41,764 bases of DNA from an uncultured Eggerthellaceae bacterium (GCA_910580205.1 CAJTVP010000017.1:1-41764), one strand, 5' to 3'. Positions 7,977 through 16,093 are shown, counted from the first letter of the stretch. Numbers and translations are program-made. The notes: generated by a model not told the origin, from the sequence alone.

Positions 7977-9826
7977 GCTGGATGGCGTCGGCGTGCGGCA
8001 GCGGCGCTTCCGCTGCGGCCGATGCGGAGGCGATGCGCCCATGCGCCTATTTCTGCAAGTACACGCCTCTGGAGCTGCTGGCCGCCTGCGGATTCCGGCC
8101 GCATTTGGCTGACGCCGAATGCGCGCAGTTCGAGCAGGCCGAAGTGCGCACCCATGTGAATCTGTGCAGCCATGCGAAGATGCTGATCGAAACGGCGCTT
8201 GCTGGGGGAGACATGGTCCTCATGGACTGCTGCGATTCGATCCGACGGGCCTTCGATGTGCTGCACGTGGAAGATGGTGAGGGAGGGGACCGCCTGTTGG
8301 AGCTGGTGGACCTGCCTCACGATGAGAGCTCATGCGCGCGGATGCGCTTCGCAGAGGGGCTTTCGGCGTTGGCGGCCACGCTGGTGCAACGGAGCGGCGT
8401 TCCGTTCAGCCCTGCGGCGTTCGCGAAAGCCTGCGAGAGCGCGAACGGGCAGGTGGCTGACCTGCTGCCGGAGGAACCGTTCTTCGCGGTGATGGGCGCT
8501 CGCGCATCCGACGGGTTGCTGGACGCCATCCGCAGCAGCCTTGGCGCTCCGGTGGTCGATCTCACCTGTGGAGGCAATCGCACGTTGCCGCCGCTGCCCG
8601 AAGAGCTTCGAGAGAGATGCTTGGCGGCGGAGATGTGCTTGGCAGCGGGGACGGAGGCGGATCGCGGTCAGGGGGATGGAGACGCTCTGTTCGCTGACTG
8701 CATGGATTGGTACGCCCACGGGCTTTTGATGCAGATCCCCTGCATGCGCATGGCGGATGTGGCGCGTCGCCGTGAGTTGACGGAGCATCCGGATCTGGTG
8801 GGTGTCATCTACAACACCGTCAAGTTCTGCGATTTCTACGGGTTCGATTACATCCGTCTGAAAGAGGAAGCGCCATTGCCCATCCTCAAGATAGAGTCGG
8901 ATTATCGTCCGCAACCACCCGGTCAGCTCTCCACGCGGCTGGAGGCGTTCTGGGAGAGCGCCTCTGGAGCGCTTGGGAAGGGAGCGGTGAGGGCGCCGAG
9001 CGCGCGGGGTGAGAGCCGGAAAGCGGAGATGGGGGAGGTTGCCATGGAAGAGGCGTTGTTCGCTGGGATCGATTCCGGCTCCACCAGCACGAACATGGTC
9101 GTGATCGATGAGAGCGGAGAGATGGTGGCGAGCGCCATCGTGCGCACGGGGCCGAAGGCGTCTATGGGCGCGGAGGCTGCTCTCGCGGCGATCAAGGAGC
9201 AGATGGGGGAGCGGGCGAGCGCCATCCGGCGCATCTTCGCGACCGGCTATGGGCGCGGGAACATCTCGTTCGCGGATGATGCGGTGACGGAGATCACCTG
9301 CCACGGGCGGGGCGCTCATGCCATTGCCCCGCAGATCCGCACGATCGTGGATATCGGCGGCCAGGATTCCAAGGTGATCTGCTTGCACGAAGACGGCACC
9401 GTGGCGAACTTCATCATGAACGACAAATGCGCGGCTGGCACGGGGCGTTTTTTGGAGGCCATGGCGCGCACCTTGGAGCTTTCCCTGCCAGAGCTGGCGC
9501 AAGCGGGCCAGAGGTGGGATCAAGACCTGACGATATCGGCCATGTGCACGGTCTTCGCGGAGTCGGAAGTGATATCGTTGATCGCGGATGACCATGCGCA
9601 CGACGACATCGTGCATGGGCTGAACAAGTCCATCGCCAGCCGAACCGCCTCCATGGTGGCTCGGGCGAAGGGGGAAGGGCCGTTCATGATGACCGGTGGC
9701 GTGGCTCGGAACCGCGGGGTCGTGGCGGAGCTTGAGCGCAAGCTGGGCGCCAGCGTGTTCGTGGGGAAGGACCCAGACCTTTGCGGCGCGCTGGGCGCAG
9801 CCCTTTTGGCGCGCGAGAGCAGCTGA
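7973..9826 (+). CDS. Fused 2-hydroxyacyl-CoA dehydratase-like subunit and BadF/HgdC-type activator ATPase
   Basis: This 617-residue protein has two parts. Residues 1-330 are a second HgdB-like subunit: CAYFCKYTPLELLAACGF near the N terminus, MDCCDSIRRAF, and the diagnostic GVIYNTVKFCDFYGFDY (about 280-296). After a polar linker (about 330-357), residues 358-617 form a complete activator of the ASKHA ATPase fold: GIDSGSTST (365-373), TGYGRGNI, DIGGQDSKVI, and the two cysteines that bridge a [4Fe-4S] cluster in homodimeric HgdC, C486 in NDKCAAGTGRF and C525 in MCTVFAESE. Activator and dehydratase are normally separate proteins. An internal ribosome site and in-frame ATG at 9044 could also give free activator of normal size. 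Confidence 0.85.
   Translation: MSWMASACGSGASAAADAEAMRPCAYFCKYTPLELLAACGFRPHLADAECAQFEQAEVRTHVNLCSHAKMLIETALAGGDMVLMDCCDSIRRAFDVLHVEDGEGGDRLLELVDLPHDESSCARMRFAEGLSALAATLVQRSGVPFSPAAFAKACESANGQVADLLPEEPFFAVMGARASDGLLDAIRSSLGAPVVDLTCGGNRTLPPLPEELRERCLAAEMCLAAGTEADRGQGDGDALFADCMDWYAHGLLMQIPCMRMADVARRRELTEHPDLVGVIYNTVKFCDFYGFDYIRLKEEAPLPILKIESDYRPQPPGQLSTRLEAFWESASGALGKGAVRAPSARGESRKAEMGEVAMEEALFAGIDSGSTSTNMVVIDESGEMVASAIVRTGPKASMGAEAALAAIKEQMGERASAIRRIFATGYGRGNISFADDAVTEITCHGRGAHAIAPQIRTIVDIGGQDSKVICLHEDGTVANFIMNDKCAAGTGRFLEAMARTLELSLPELAQAGQRWDQDLTISAMCTVFAESEVISLIADDHAHDDIVHGLNKSIASRTASMVARAKGEGPFMMTGGVARNRGVVAELERKLGASVFVGKDPDLCGALGAALLARESS
9031..9046 (+). promoter_or_regulatory. Internal ribosome site and ATG ahead of the activator domain
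   Basis: GGGGGAGG at 9031-9038 is followed five bases later by an in-frame ATG at 9044 (M358 of the fusion). Starting there gives a 260-residue protein beginning MEEALFAGIDSG, the usual size and start of a stand-alone HgdC/BadF activator. Either a fusion kept the old start signal or both products are made. Confidence 0.5.
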
Positions 9827-9888
9827 GGGGCGCTCTCCAGCCCAGCCCCATCAGCGTTTCGGACCGTCCGATGAAGGCAGGAGGAATC

Positions 9889-10779
9889 ATGACCATCGAA
9901 TCACCGCAACATCGTCCTCCGCACGACATGGCGAATCCCATGCTCCAGATCGTGACGGGGTGCTCCCATGGGAAATGCCGGTTCTGCGACATCTTCATAG
10001 ATGTGCCCTTCGCGCCCATCCCGCTTGAGGAGGTGCGACGGGATATCGACGAGATCGCCGAGACAGCCACGGCGCTCACCCGGCGCATCTATCTCACGGG
10101 CGGGAATCCGTTCGCGCTGCCCACGAAGCGGCTTCTTGAGGTGTTCGACGAGGTGGAGGCGCGCATCCCGTCCGTGAACAGCTACGGCGGGTTCTGCCGC
10201 ATCGTGGATGTGGCCCACAAGACCGATGAAGAGCTGCGGACGCTGGCTGCGCGCGGGGTGGATGAGATCACCATCGGCGCGGAGAGCGGATTCGATGAGG
10301 CGCTCGCGTTCATGCAGAAGGGGCACACGGCCGCGGACATCGTCGCCCAAGCGAAGCGGCTGCACGACGCTGGCATCCGGTTCACGTTCTTCTATCTGGC
10401 GGGCATGGCGGGTGCGGGTCGTGGGCAGGAGAACGCGCTGGCTTCAGCGAAGGTGTTCAGCGAAGCGGCGCCGTCGCGCATCCTGGTGGTCACGCTCACG
10501 CCCACGCAGCGCTGGCCGCTGGCGGAGGATATCCGCGCCGGGCGTTGGGAAGCGCCGACGGAAGCGGAGATGGCGCGGGAGATCCAGACGCTCGTGGCGA
10601 ACCTGACGTGCACCACGATGGTGAACTGCTCGCATGATACGGACATCGTGCGCTTCGAGGGGATGGTGCCGCTCAATCAGGAGAAGCTGGTGCAGCTTCT
10701 GGACAACCGCATCCCCCTCATGAACGAGAAGGCAGCACGGCGCATGCGCGAGGCCCTGCACAAAGCTACGTTCTTTTAG
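9889..10779 (+). CDS. Radical SAM protein with a CX4CX2C cluster motif
   Basis: This 296-residue predicted radical SAM enzyme starts at ATG 9889, chosen for the strong GGCAGGAGG in front of it. The cluster motif is C25-SHGK-C30-RF-C33. The first gap holds four residues rather than the usual three, as in an uncharacterised branch of COG1032-like proteins with CSxNKCxFC motifs. Radical SAM core elements follow: YLTGGNPFALP (about 67-77), DEITIGAESGFDEAL (about 126-140) and FTFFYLAGMAGAGRGQEN (about 165-182). No extra Fe-S domain is seen. It lies 62 nt after the fused activator gene on the same strand. The substrate is unknown; a maturation or modification step for the neighbouring enzymes is speculative. 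Confidence 0.88.
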   Translation: MTIESPQHRPPHDMANPMLQIVTGCSHGKCRFCDIFIDVPFAPIPLEEVRRDIDEIAETATALTRRIYLTGGNPFALPTKRLLEVFDEVEARIPSVNSYGGFCRIVDVAHKTDEELRTLAARGVDEITIGAESGFDEALAFMQKGHTAADIVAQAKRLHDAGIRFTFFYLAGMAGAGRGQENALASAKVFSEAAPSRILVVTLTPTQRWPLAEDIRAGRWEAPTEAEMAREIQTLVANLTCTTMVNCSHDTDIVRFEGMVPLNQEKLVQLLDNRIPLMNEKAARRMREALHKATFF

Positions 10780-10940
10780 TTGCGAACCCATCCGGGTTCG
10801 CAACCTATTGACGCTGCGGCTTCCCAGATGCACCTGATCTTGGCCCTTTCATGCTTTCCCTCACAGCGCGAAGGCTGCTCGGCCGCATGACGGGCCAATC
10901 TCAGGCACCCTGGGAACCCTCGCTGTCTTTGTCTGTTTCT
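10771..10940 (+). repeat. Dispersed hairpin-plus-core element, copy 1
   Basis: The element starts on the stop codon of the radical SAM gene. TTCTTTT is followed by a perfect 11-bp hairpin (GTTGCGAACCC 10779-10789 with GGGTTCGCAAC 10794-10804) and then a core at 10808-10929 identical over 122 nt to 41109-41230. Inside the core, GGCCCTTTCATGC (10842-10854) can pair with GCATGACGGGCC (10885-10896), enclosing a small CAGC/GCTG stem. Copy 2 is at 26319-26442. No T-tract follows the hairpin, so it is not a standard terminator. Confidence 0.85.
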
Positions 10941-11000
10941 GCAGCGTTTCGAATGGTCGGCTGCCCCCCAGCCGCCCGCCGATAGCGTTTGGGTTGCAGG

Positions 11001-12275
11001 CTACATCGGCGGGAAGCGGAGGACCAGGTAGCCCGCCGCCAAGACCACGGTCAGCAGCATGACCGGGAAGCCCACCTTCAGGAATTGCACGAACGTGATG
11101 GGATATCCGTTCTTGCGGGAGATGTCGGAGAGCACCACGTTCGCTGACGCCCCGATGAGCGAGCCGTTGCCGCCCAAACACGCTCCCAGCGACACCGCCC
11201 ACCACAGCGGAGTCACGTCCATGCCCGCTGCCTCCATGGAGAGCAGGATGGGGATCATGGTGGCCACGAACGGGATGTTGTCCAAGAACGCGGAGACGAC
11301 CGCGGACCCGAACAGGAGCACGATCATGGTCAGGAAAACGTTGCCGCCGGTCACATCCACCAGCCACGTGGCCAGCATGTCGATCACGCCGGTGGCGGTC
11401 ATGGCGCCCACGATGATGAACAGGCCCGCGAAGAACACGAGCGTGGTCCATTCGACCTGGGCCAGCGCATGATCTATGTTCGCCCGCGAGAGCAAGAGGA
11501 TGAGCGCAGCGGCGGCCAGGGCGATCACGCTGGACTCCCAGCCCAGGTTCCCGTGGAACATGAAGCCCACGACCACGAGCCCGATCATGGCCACGGAGAT
11601 GCGGAGCAGGCGGCGATCCTTGATGTAATCCGCCGGGCGCAGCGCCAGGACGTCATCGATCTCTGACTGCGGCGTGGTGAGCTTGCGGCCGTACATGAAG
11701 TAGAAGATCACGCAGATGACAGCCAGGATGAGGATGACCGCGGGCGCATCCACGGCGATGAAGTCCACGAAGCCGTACCCGGCGGCCGAGCCGATCATGA
11801 TGTTCGGCGGGTCTCCGATGAGCGTGGCCGTGCCGCCGATGTTCGACGCCATGATCTCCGTGATGAGGAACGGCGTGGGATCCACTTTCAGAAGCTTGCA
11901 GATGTTGAGCGTCATCGGTCCGATCAGAAGCACGGTGGTCACATTGTCCAGGAATGCGGAGAGGAGCGCCGTGAGCAGGATGAACAGCACCATGATGCGC
12001 CACGGGTCGCCCTTCGCCAGGTGCGCGCATTTGACGGCCAGATACTCGAAGAGCCCGGAGAGCTTCACCACGCCCACGAAGAGCATCATGCCGAACAGCA
12101 CGCCGAGCGTGTTGAAATCAATGTGGGTGATGGCCTCGTCGAAGGGCATGATCCCCAGCATGAGCACGAGCGCCGCCCCGGTGAGGGCCACCACGGCACG
12201 GTGGACTTTTTCGGAGATGATCACGGCCAGCGCGATGACGAAGATGGCCACAGATGTGAGTTGCGCGATATCCAC
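11001..12275 (-). CDS. ArsB/NhaD/SLC13-type ion transporter
   Basis: This 424-residue inner-membrane permease of the ion transporter superfamily (CitM/ArsB/NhaD/SLC13 relatives) has about 10-12 hydrophobic helices. Two internally related regions, each with a discontinuous-helix motif, are visible: SAFLDNVTTVLLIGP with IGGTATLIGDPPN in the first half, and SAFLDNIPFVATMIP with LGGNGSLIGASAN in the second. These are typical of the ArsB/NhaD/P-protein group. Start is GTG at 12275 behind AAGGAG; no longer in-frame start has a ribosome site. The gene is alone and divergent from murT-gatD. No arsR or arsenate reductase is near, so arsenite export has no context support; Na+/H+ antiport or dicarboxylate transport are alternatives. 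Confidence 0.87.
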   Translation of the reverse strand: MDIAQLTSVAIFVIALAVIISEKVHRAVVALTGAALVLMLGIMPFDEAITHIDFNTLGVLFGMMLFVGVVKLSGLFEYLAVKCAHLAKGDPWRIMVLFILLTALLSAFLDNVTTVLLIGPMTLNICKLLKVDPTPFLITEIMASNIGGTATLIGDPPNIMIGSAAGYGFVDFIAVDAPAVILILAVICVIFYFMYGRKLTTPQSEIDDVLALRPADYIKDRRLLRISVAMIGLVVVGFMFHGNLGWESSVIALAAAALILLLSRANIDHALAQVEWTTLVFFAGLFIIVGAMTATGVIDMLATWLVDVTGGNVFLTMIVLLFGSAVVSAFLDNIPFVATMIPILLSMEAAGMDVTPLWWAVSLGACLGGNGSLIGASANVVLSDISRKNGYPITFVQFLKVGFPVMLLTVVLAAGYLVLRFPPM

Positions 12276-12337
12276 TGGGTGCTCCTTGAGGGGTTTTGGA
12301 TTCATTCTAGCGAATCCCGACGCTCGTTGTCCTTCGG

Positions 12338-12343
12338 TATACT
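12338..12343 (+). promoter_or_regulatory. -10 box for the murT-gatD operon
   Basis: TATACT lies 37 nt before the GTG at 12381, in the 105-bp gap between the divergent transporter and murT-gatD. The ribosome site CAGGAGGG (about 12370-12377) follows. No strong -35 is evident. Confidence 0.4.
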
Positions 12344-12380
12344 GGCACGAAACGAGAACGGCGGGCTGACAGGAGGGCGC

Positions 12381-14633
12381 GTGGGCATCCGAACGAACGT
12401 GGCGCAGGCGGCGAGCAGCGTGGTCACCTGGGGCTTGCGCACCCTCGCCCGACGTCCCGCAGCGAACCTTCCGGGCATCGTGGGGCTGGCTCTGGACCCG
12501 GCCCTCATCCAGGATCTGCGCGGGCGCATCCGGCAAGGCAGCATCGTGGTGGTGGGAACGAACGGGAAGACCACGGTCACGAACGTGATCGCGGACGTGC
12601 TTGAGAGGTCGGGAGCGTCGGTGGCTTGCAACCGCACGGGCGCGAACCTGAAAAGCGGCGTGGCCAGCGCGCTCCTCCACACGCGCGGGGCGGACTGGGG
12701 CGTCTTCGAATGCGATGAGCTCTGGTCGGCGAACGTGGTGCCGGACTTGCGCCCTACCTACTTCTTGTTGCTGAACCTCTTCCGCGATCAGCTTGACCGC
12801 TGCGGGGAGATCGATCGCATCCAGGATGCGATCGTGTCCGGGCTGGAGGGCTCCCCGAACACCACGCTCATCTACAACGCGGACGATCCGCTCTGCGAGT
12901 TCATCGCCCAGCGCGCAGCGGCGTCTCCGGCCCGCGCGAGCGCCCCGGCGAACATCTCCTTTGGCGTTGAGGGCTGCATGAACCTGGCGCAGAACGCCGT
13001 GGCGGACGCCACCATCTGCCAGTCGTGCTCATCCATGCTCACCTACGCATATCGTCAGTACGGCCAATTGGGAGCGTACGCCTGCCCGGAATGCGGATTC
13101 ACTCGCCCAACTCTGGACTTCGCGGCCACGGACGTGCGCTTGAACCCGCACGGCCTTGAGTTCGCCATCACGGGCAAGCGCGCAGGGGAGCGGGCGCAGC
13201 TGGCGGCGCGGCTCTCTGGCACGTACATGGTCTACAACCTGCTCGCGGTGTTCGCCGCATGCACGGTGATGGGGTGCACGCAGCCGCAGATCCAGGCGGC
13301 GGTGAGCGCATTCGATCCGAAGAACGGGCGCTTGCAGGATTACCGTCTGCACGGGCGGCGGACGCTTCTGAACTTGGCGAAGAACCCGACGGGCTTCAAT
13401 CAGAATCTGCGCATCGTCGGCGGCGATGGAGGACCACGCGTCGTGGCGTTCTTCATCAACGACCGCGACGTGGACGGACGCGACATCTCTTGGATCTGGG
13501 ACATCGACTTCGAGGAGCTCTTGAGCCAGCCGAACATCCAAGCTGTCTTCGCTGGCGGCTCCCGCAAGAATGACTTGCAGGTGCGCTTGAAGTATGCAGG
13601 CGTTGATGCGCAGCTGGTGGAGGGCGTGGAAGAGGTGTTCACGCGCATCGCGGATGCGGGGGATGTGGCGCCGGACGCGGCGGTGTACGCTATCGCCAAC
13701 TACACGGCACTCCCGCCCGTGAAGGCCGCCCTGGACAAGATGGCGGCCGCGGAGGCAGGGGCTTCCGCTTCTGAGGAGCGTGAACCACCGCAGTCTGCCG
13801 TTGAGGAGTTCGCTGAGACGACTGTTGGAAGCGAAGAGCCTGCTTCCGATGACGGCTTTGACCAGCCGCCTGTTCGCATCGTGCACCTGCTCCCCGATCT
13901 GCTGAACCTCTACGGGGACGGCGGCAACGTGCGCGTGTTGAAGCAGCGTCTGGCGTGGCGCGGCATTCCGGTGGAGGTGCAGGAGGTCCGGTTCGGCGAG
14001 ACGTTGGATCTGGATGCTGCGGACCTGCTGTTCATCGGCGGTTCCCCTGACCGCGAACAGCGCATGGCCAGCGAAGAGCTGGGCCGCGTTCGCGATGAGC
14101 TGGCGGCCTATGTGGAAGAGGGCGGTCCGGTCCTGGCGATCTGCGGTGGCTATCAGATGCTCGGACGCACGTGGTTGCTGGATGGCGAAGAGGTGCCAGG
14201 GCTTGACATCCTGCCGTTGGAGACGCGGCGGCCGGGGACGTCGGCGGACCGCCTCGTGGACAACATAGCCCTGGATTCCGTCTTGGCGGGCCGTCCCGTG
14301 ATCGGGTACGAGAATCATGCGGGGCGCACGGTGCTGGACGGGGATGCGGAGCCGTTCGGGCGCGTCATCTCGCACACAGGGCACGGCAACACGGACGATG
14401 GGCCGCGTGAGCAGGCCGTTGACGGCGTCCGCTATAAGAATGTGATCGGCACGTATCTGCACGGGCCGCTGCTGCCGAAGAATCCGGAAGTGGCCGACTG
14501 GCTGCTCGTCCGGGCGCTGGAGCGGTCGCAAGCGCGGGTCGGGCGCGGAGAGGCGCTTCAGCTTCGTCCGCTTGATGACGCGGAAGAGGCGGCGGCCAAC
14601 GAATACATGGCCGCGCGGCTGATTCGCCGGTGA
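12381..14633 (+). CDS. murT-gatD: Fused MurT-GatD lipid II isoglutaminyl synthase
   Basis: This 750-residue protein amidates the alpha-carboxylate of D-Glu in lipid II to D-isoglutamine, using glutamine and ATP. Residues 1 to about 455 are MurT: P-loop GTNGKTT (59-65), LFRDQLDRCGE, a four-cysteine zinc ribbon (C213, C216, C235, C238) and the C-terminal DUF1727 region with DVDGRDISWIWDIDFE. An acidic, alanine-rich linker (about 455-492) leads to GatD: LLPDLLNLYGDGGN, nucleophile C588 in LAICGGYQMLG and H694 in GTYLHGPLLPKNP. MurT and GatD are separate, adjacent genes in staphylococci, streptococci and mycobacteria; here they share one frame with no internal stop. GTG start behind AGGAGGG. Confidence 0.92.
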   Translation: MGIRTNVAQAASSVVTWGLRTLARRPAANLPGIVGLALDPALIQDLRGRIRQGSIVVVGTNGKTTVTNVIADVLERSGASVACNRTGANLKSGVASALLHTRGADWGVFECDELWSANVVPDLRPTYFLLLNLFRDQLDRCGEIDRIQDAIVSGLEGSPNTTLIYNADDPLCEFIAQRAAASPARASAPANISFGVEGCMNLAQNAVADATICQSCSSMLTYAYRQYGQLGAYACPECGFTRPTLDFAATDVRLNPHGLEFAITGKRAGERAQLAARLSGTYMVYNLLAVFAACTVMGCTQPQIQAAVSAFDPKNGRLQDYRLHGRRTLLNLAKNPTGFNQNLRIVGGDGGPRVVAFFINDRDVDGRDISWIWDIDFEELLSQPNIQAVFAGGSRKNDLQVRLKYAGVDAQLVEGVEEVFTRIADAGDVAPDAAVYAIANYTALPPVKAALDKMAAAEAGASASEEREPPQSAVEEFAETTVGSEEPASDDGFDQPPVRIVHLLPDLLNLYGDGGNVRVLKQRLAWRGIPVEVQEVRFGETLDLDAADLLFIGGSPDREQRMASEELGRVRDELAAYVEEGGPVLAICGGYQMLGRTWLLDGEEVPGLDILPLETRRPGTSADRLVDNIALDSVLAGRPVIGYENHAGRTVLDGDAEPFGRVISHTGHGNTDDGPREQAVDGVRYKNVIGTYLHGPLLPKNPEVADWLLVRALERSQARVGRGEALQLRPLDDAEEAAANEYMAARLIRR

Positions 14634-14648
14634 GGGCGTGATGGGCTC

Positions 14649-15122
14649 ATGATGCACTTGCGCGTGGTGGCCGTCGGGTCGTTGAAGGAGCGCTTCTGGC
14701 GGGATGCGTGCGCGGAGTATCTGAAGCGGTTGGGGCCTTACGCGCAGGTAGAAGTGGCGGAGGTGCCGGATGCGGACCCGGCGCGCGCTGGAGGAGAGGC
14801 GGCCGCGGTCACCCGTGAAGGGGAGGCCATCTGCCGGGCGCTCGCACCGGATGAGCGCGTGGTGCTGTTGGACGTGCGCGGGAAGCGGGTGTCCAGCCCG
14901 CAGATCGCAGAGGCGCTTGAGGCCTGGCCGCTGGATGGCGTGAACGACGTGGCGTTCGTGATCGGCGGATCGTGCGGCGTGTCGGATGCGGTGCGCAGCC
15001 GCGCCGCCCTTCGGTGGTCGTTCGGGGATATCACGCTGCCGCACAATCTGGCGCGCGTGGTGCTGCTCGAGCAGCTCTACCGGGCGTTCAAGATCCTGCG
15101 CGGGGAGCCATACCATAAATAG
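14649..15122 (+). CDS. rlmH: 23S rRNA pseudouridine-1915 N3-methyltransferase
   Basis: This 157-residue SPOUT-family methyltransferase modifies pseudouridine 1915 in helix 69 of 23S rRNA, using S-adenosylmethionine, in the assembled ribosome. The start RVVAVGSLKE, the knot motif FVIGGSCGVSD (about 102-112) and the terminal LPHNLARVVLLEQLYRAFKILRGEPYHK region are hallmarks of RlmH, and the length is normal. Two ATGs are in tandem at 14649 and 14652; the first is preferred for spacing to GAGGG at 14633. It follows murT-gatD by 15 nt and is probably co-transcribed with it. Confidence 0.95.
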   Translation: MMHLRVVAVGSLKERFWRDACAEYLKRLGPYAQVEVAEVPDADPARAGGEAAAVTREGEAICRALAPDERVVLLDVRGKRVSSPQIAEALEAWPLDGVNDVAFVIGGSCGVSDAVRSRAALRWSFGDITLPHNLARVVLLEQLYRAFKILRGEPYHK

Positions 15123-15152
15123 GAACCGGCGAAGATGCCTGAAGGAGGCCCC

Positions 15153-16064
15153 ATGAGGTTCGTGTCTTGGAATGTGAACGGCGTTCGCGCGGTGCTCAAA
15201 AAGGATTTCCTGGAGGTGTTCGGCCAGTTCGGCGCAGATGTGTTCGCGCTGCAAGAGACGAAGTGCCAGCCCGGCCAGGTGGCGTTGGAGCTGCCTGGAT
15301 ACCACCAGTTCTACAGCTACGCCCAGCGCAAAGGGTATTCCGGCACGGCCATCTTCTCGCGAGAGGAGCCGCTCCAGGTGCTGCATGGGCTGGGGGATGG
15401 GTATCTGGACGCGGAGGGACGGTTGTTGGCGGCGGAGTTCCCGGAGCTCTGGTTCGTGAACGTCTACACGCCCAATTCGCAGGCGCAGCTGGCGCGCATC
15501 GACCATCGGATGCAGTGGGATGATGCATTCCGCGAGTTTTGCCAAGGGCTTGAGGCGGGCGTGATCCCTGCTGGCGTGCCGGTGAGCAGGCCATCGGAGG
15601 GGATGACCGCCGACGAGGCGGAGGCGGCTGCGTTCGAGGCGTTCCTGCTGGCGAAGGATGGGGATGCGGCCATGGATGCGCTGCCGCGCACAGGCGAAGG
15701 TGAGCGCACGGCTCCGAAGCCGGTCGTGATGTGCGGGGATTTCAACGTGGCGCATCAAGATATCGACCTGAAGCATCCGGATGCGCATCGTGGGGACACG
15801 GGCTTCTCGGATGAAGAGCGCGGCAAGATGGATGCGCTGCAAGAAGCCGGGTTCATCGACACGTTCCGATATCTGCACCCGGATCTGGCGGATGCGTACA
15901 CGTGGTGGAGCTACAAGTTCGGAGCGCGCCGGACGAACGCCGGCTGGCGACTGGATTATTTCCTGGTGAGCCGTGATCTTGAGGACAAGATAGAAGCGGC
16001 GTCCATCTACAGCGAAGTGCAGGGGTCGGATCATTGCCCGATCGGTTTGGAGTTGCGGCTCTGA
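15153..16064 (+). CDS. xth: Exonuclease III-family AP endonuclease with an insertion
   Basis: This 303-residue Mg-dependent DNA repair nuclease acts at abasic sites. Motifs of the EEP fold are complete: SWNVNGVRA, LQETKCQP (metal-binding Glu), YSGTAIFS, VNVYTPNSQ, CGDFNVAHQDIDL, TWWSYKFGARRTNAGWRLDYFLVS and the terminal GSDHCPIGLEL. ATG 15153 is chosen over an in-frame ATG at 15135 because GAAGGAGG lies directly before it and the protein then begins MRFVSWNVNG. Relatives have about 250-270 residues; the excess comes from an acidic, alanine-rich insertion of about 45 residues (roughly 140-187) just before KPVVMCGDFN. It lies 30 nt after rlmH. Confidence 0.94.
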   Translation: MRFVSWNVNGVRAVLKKDFLEVFGQFGADVFALQETKCQPGQVALELPGYHQFYSYAQRKGYSGTAIFSREEPLQVLHGLGDGYLDAEGRLLAAEFPELWFVNVYTPNSQAQLARIDHRMQWDDAFREFCQGLEAGVIPAGVPVSRPSEGMTADEAEAAAFEAFLLAKDGDAAMDALPRTGEGERTAPKPVVMCGDFNVAHQDIDLKHPDAHRGDTGFSDEERGKMDALQEAGFIDTFRYLHPDLADAYTWWSYKFGARRTNAGWRLDYFLVSRDLEDKIEAASIYSEVQGSDHCPIGLELRL

Positions 16065-16075
16065 CCAACATGCAT

Positions 16076-16092
16076 GCGCCGCGATGCGGCGC
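16076..16092. repeat. 7-bp GC hairpin after exonuclease III
   Basis: GCGCCGC pairs with GCGGCGC around a GAT loop, 12 nt past the stop codon. There is no following T-run, so it may stabilise the mRNA 3' end rather than terminate. It adjoins the 34-bp repeat at 16094. Confidence 0.4.
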
Positions 16093-16093
16093 G

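Noticed and set aside
10779..10804. Rho-independent terminator after the radical SAM gene
   Set aside because: The stem is perfect, but the T-run lies before it rather than after, and the hairpin recurs with different sequence in a repeat family.
11001..12275. Naming the transporter arsB and predicting arsenic resistance
   Set aside because: No ArsR, ArsC or ArsA gene is nearby, and the motifs are shared by NhaD and SLC13 transporters.
11716..12369. Plus-strand frame of about 217 codons opposite the ArsB/NhaD-type gene
   Set aside because: The minus-strand gene has duplicated transporter motifs and a good ribosome site; the plus-strand frame has neither.
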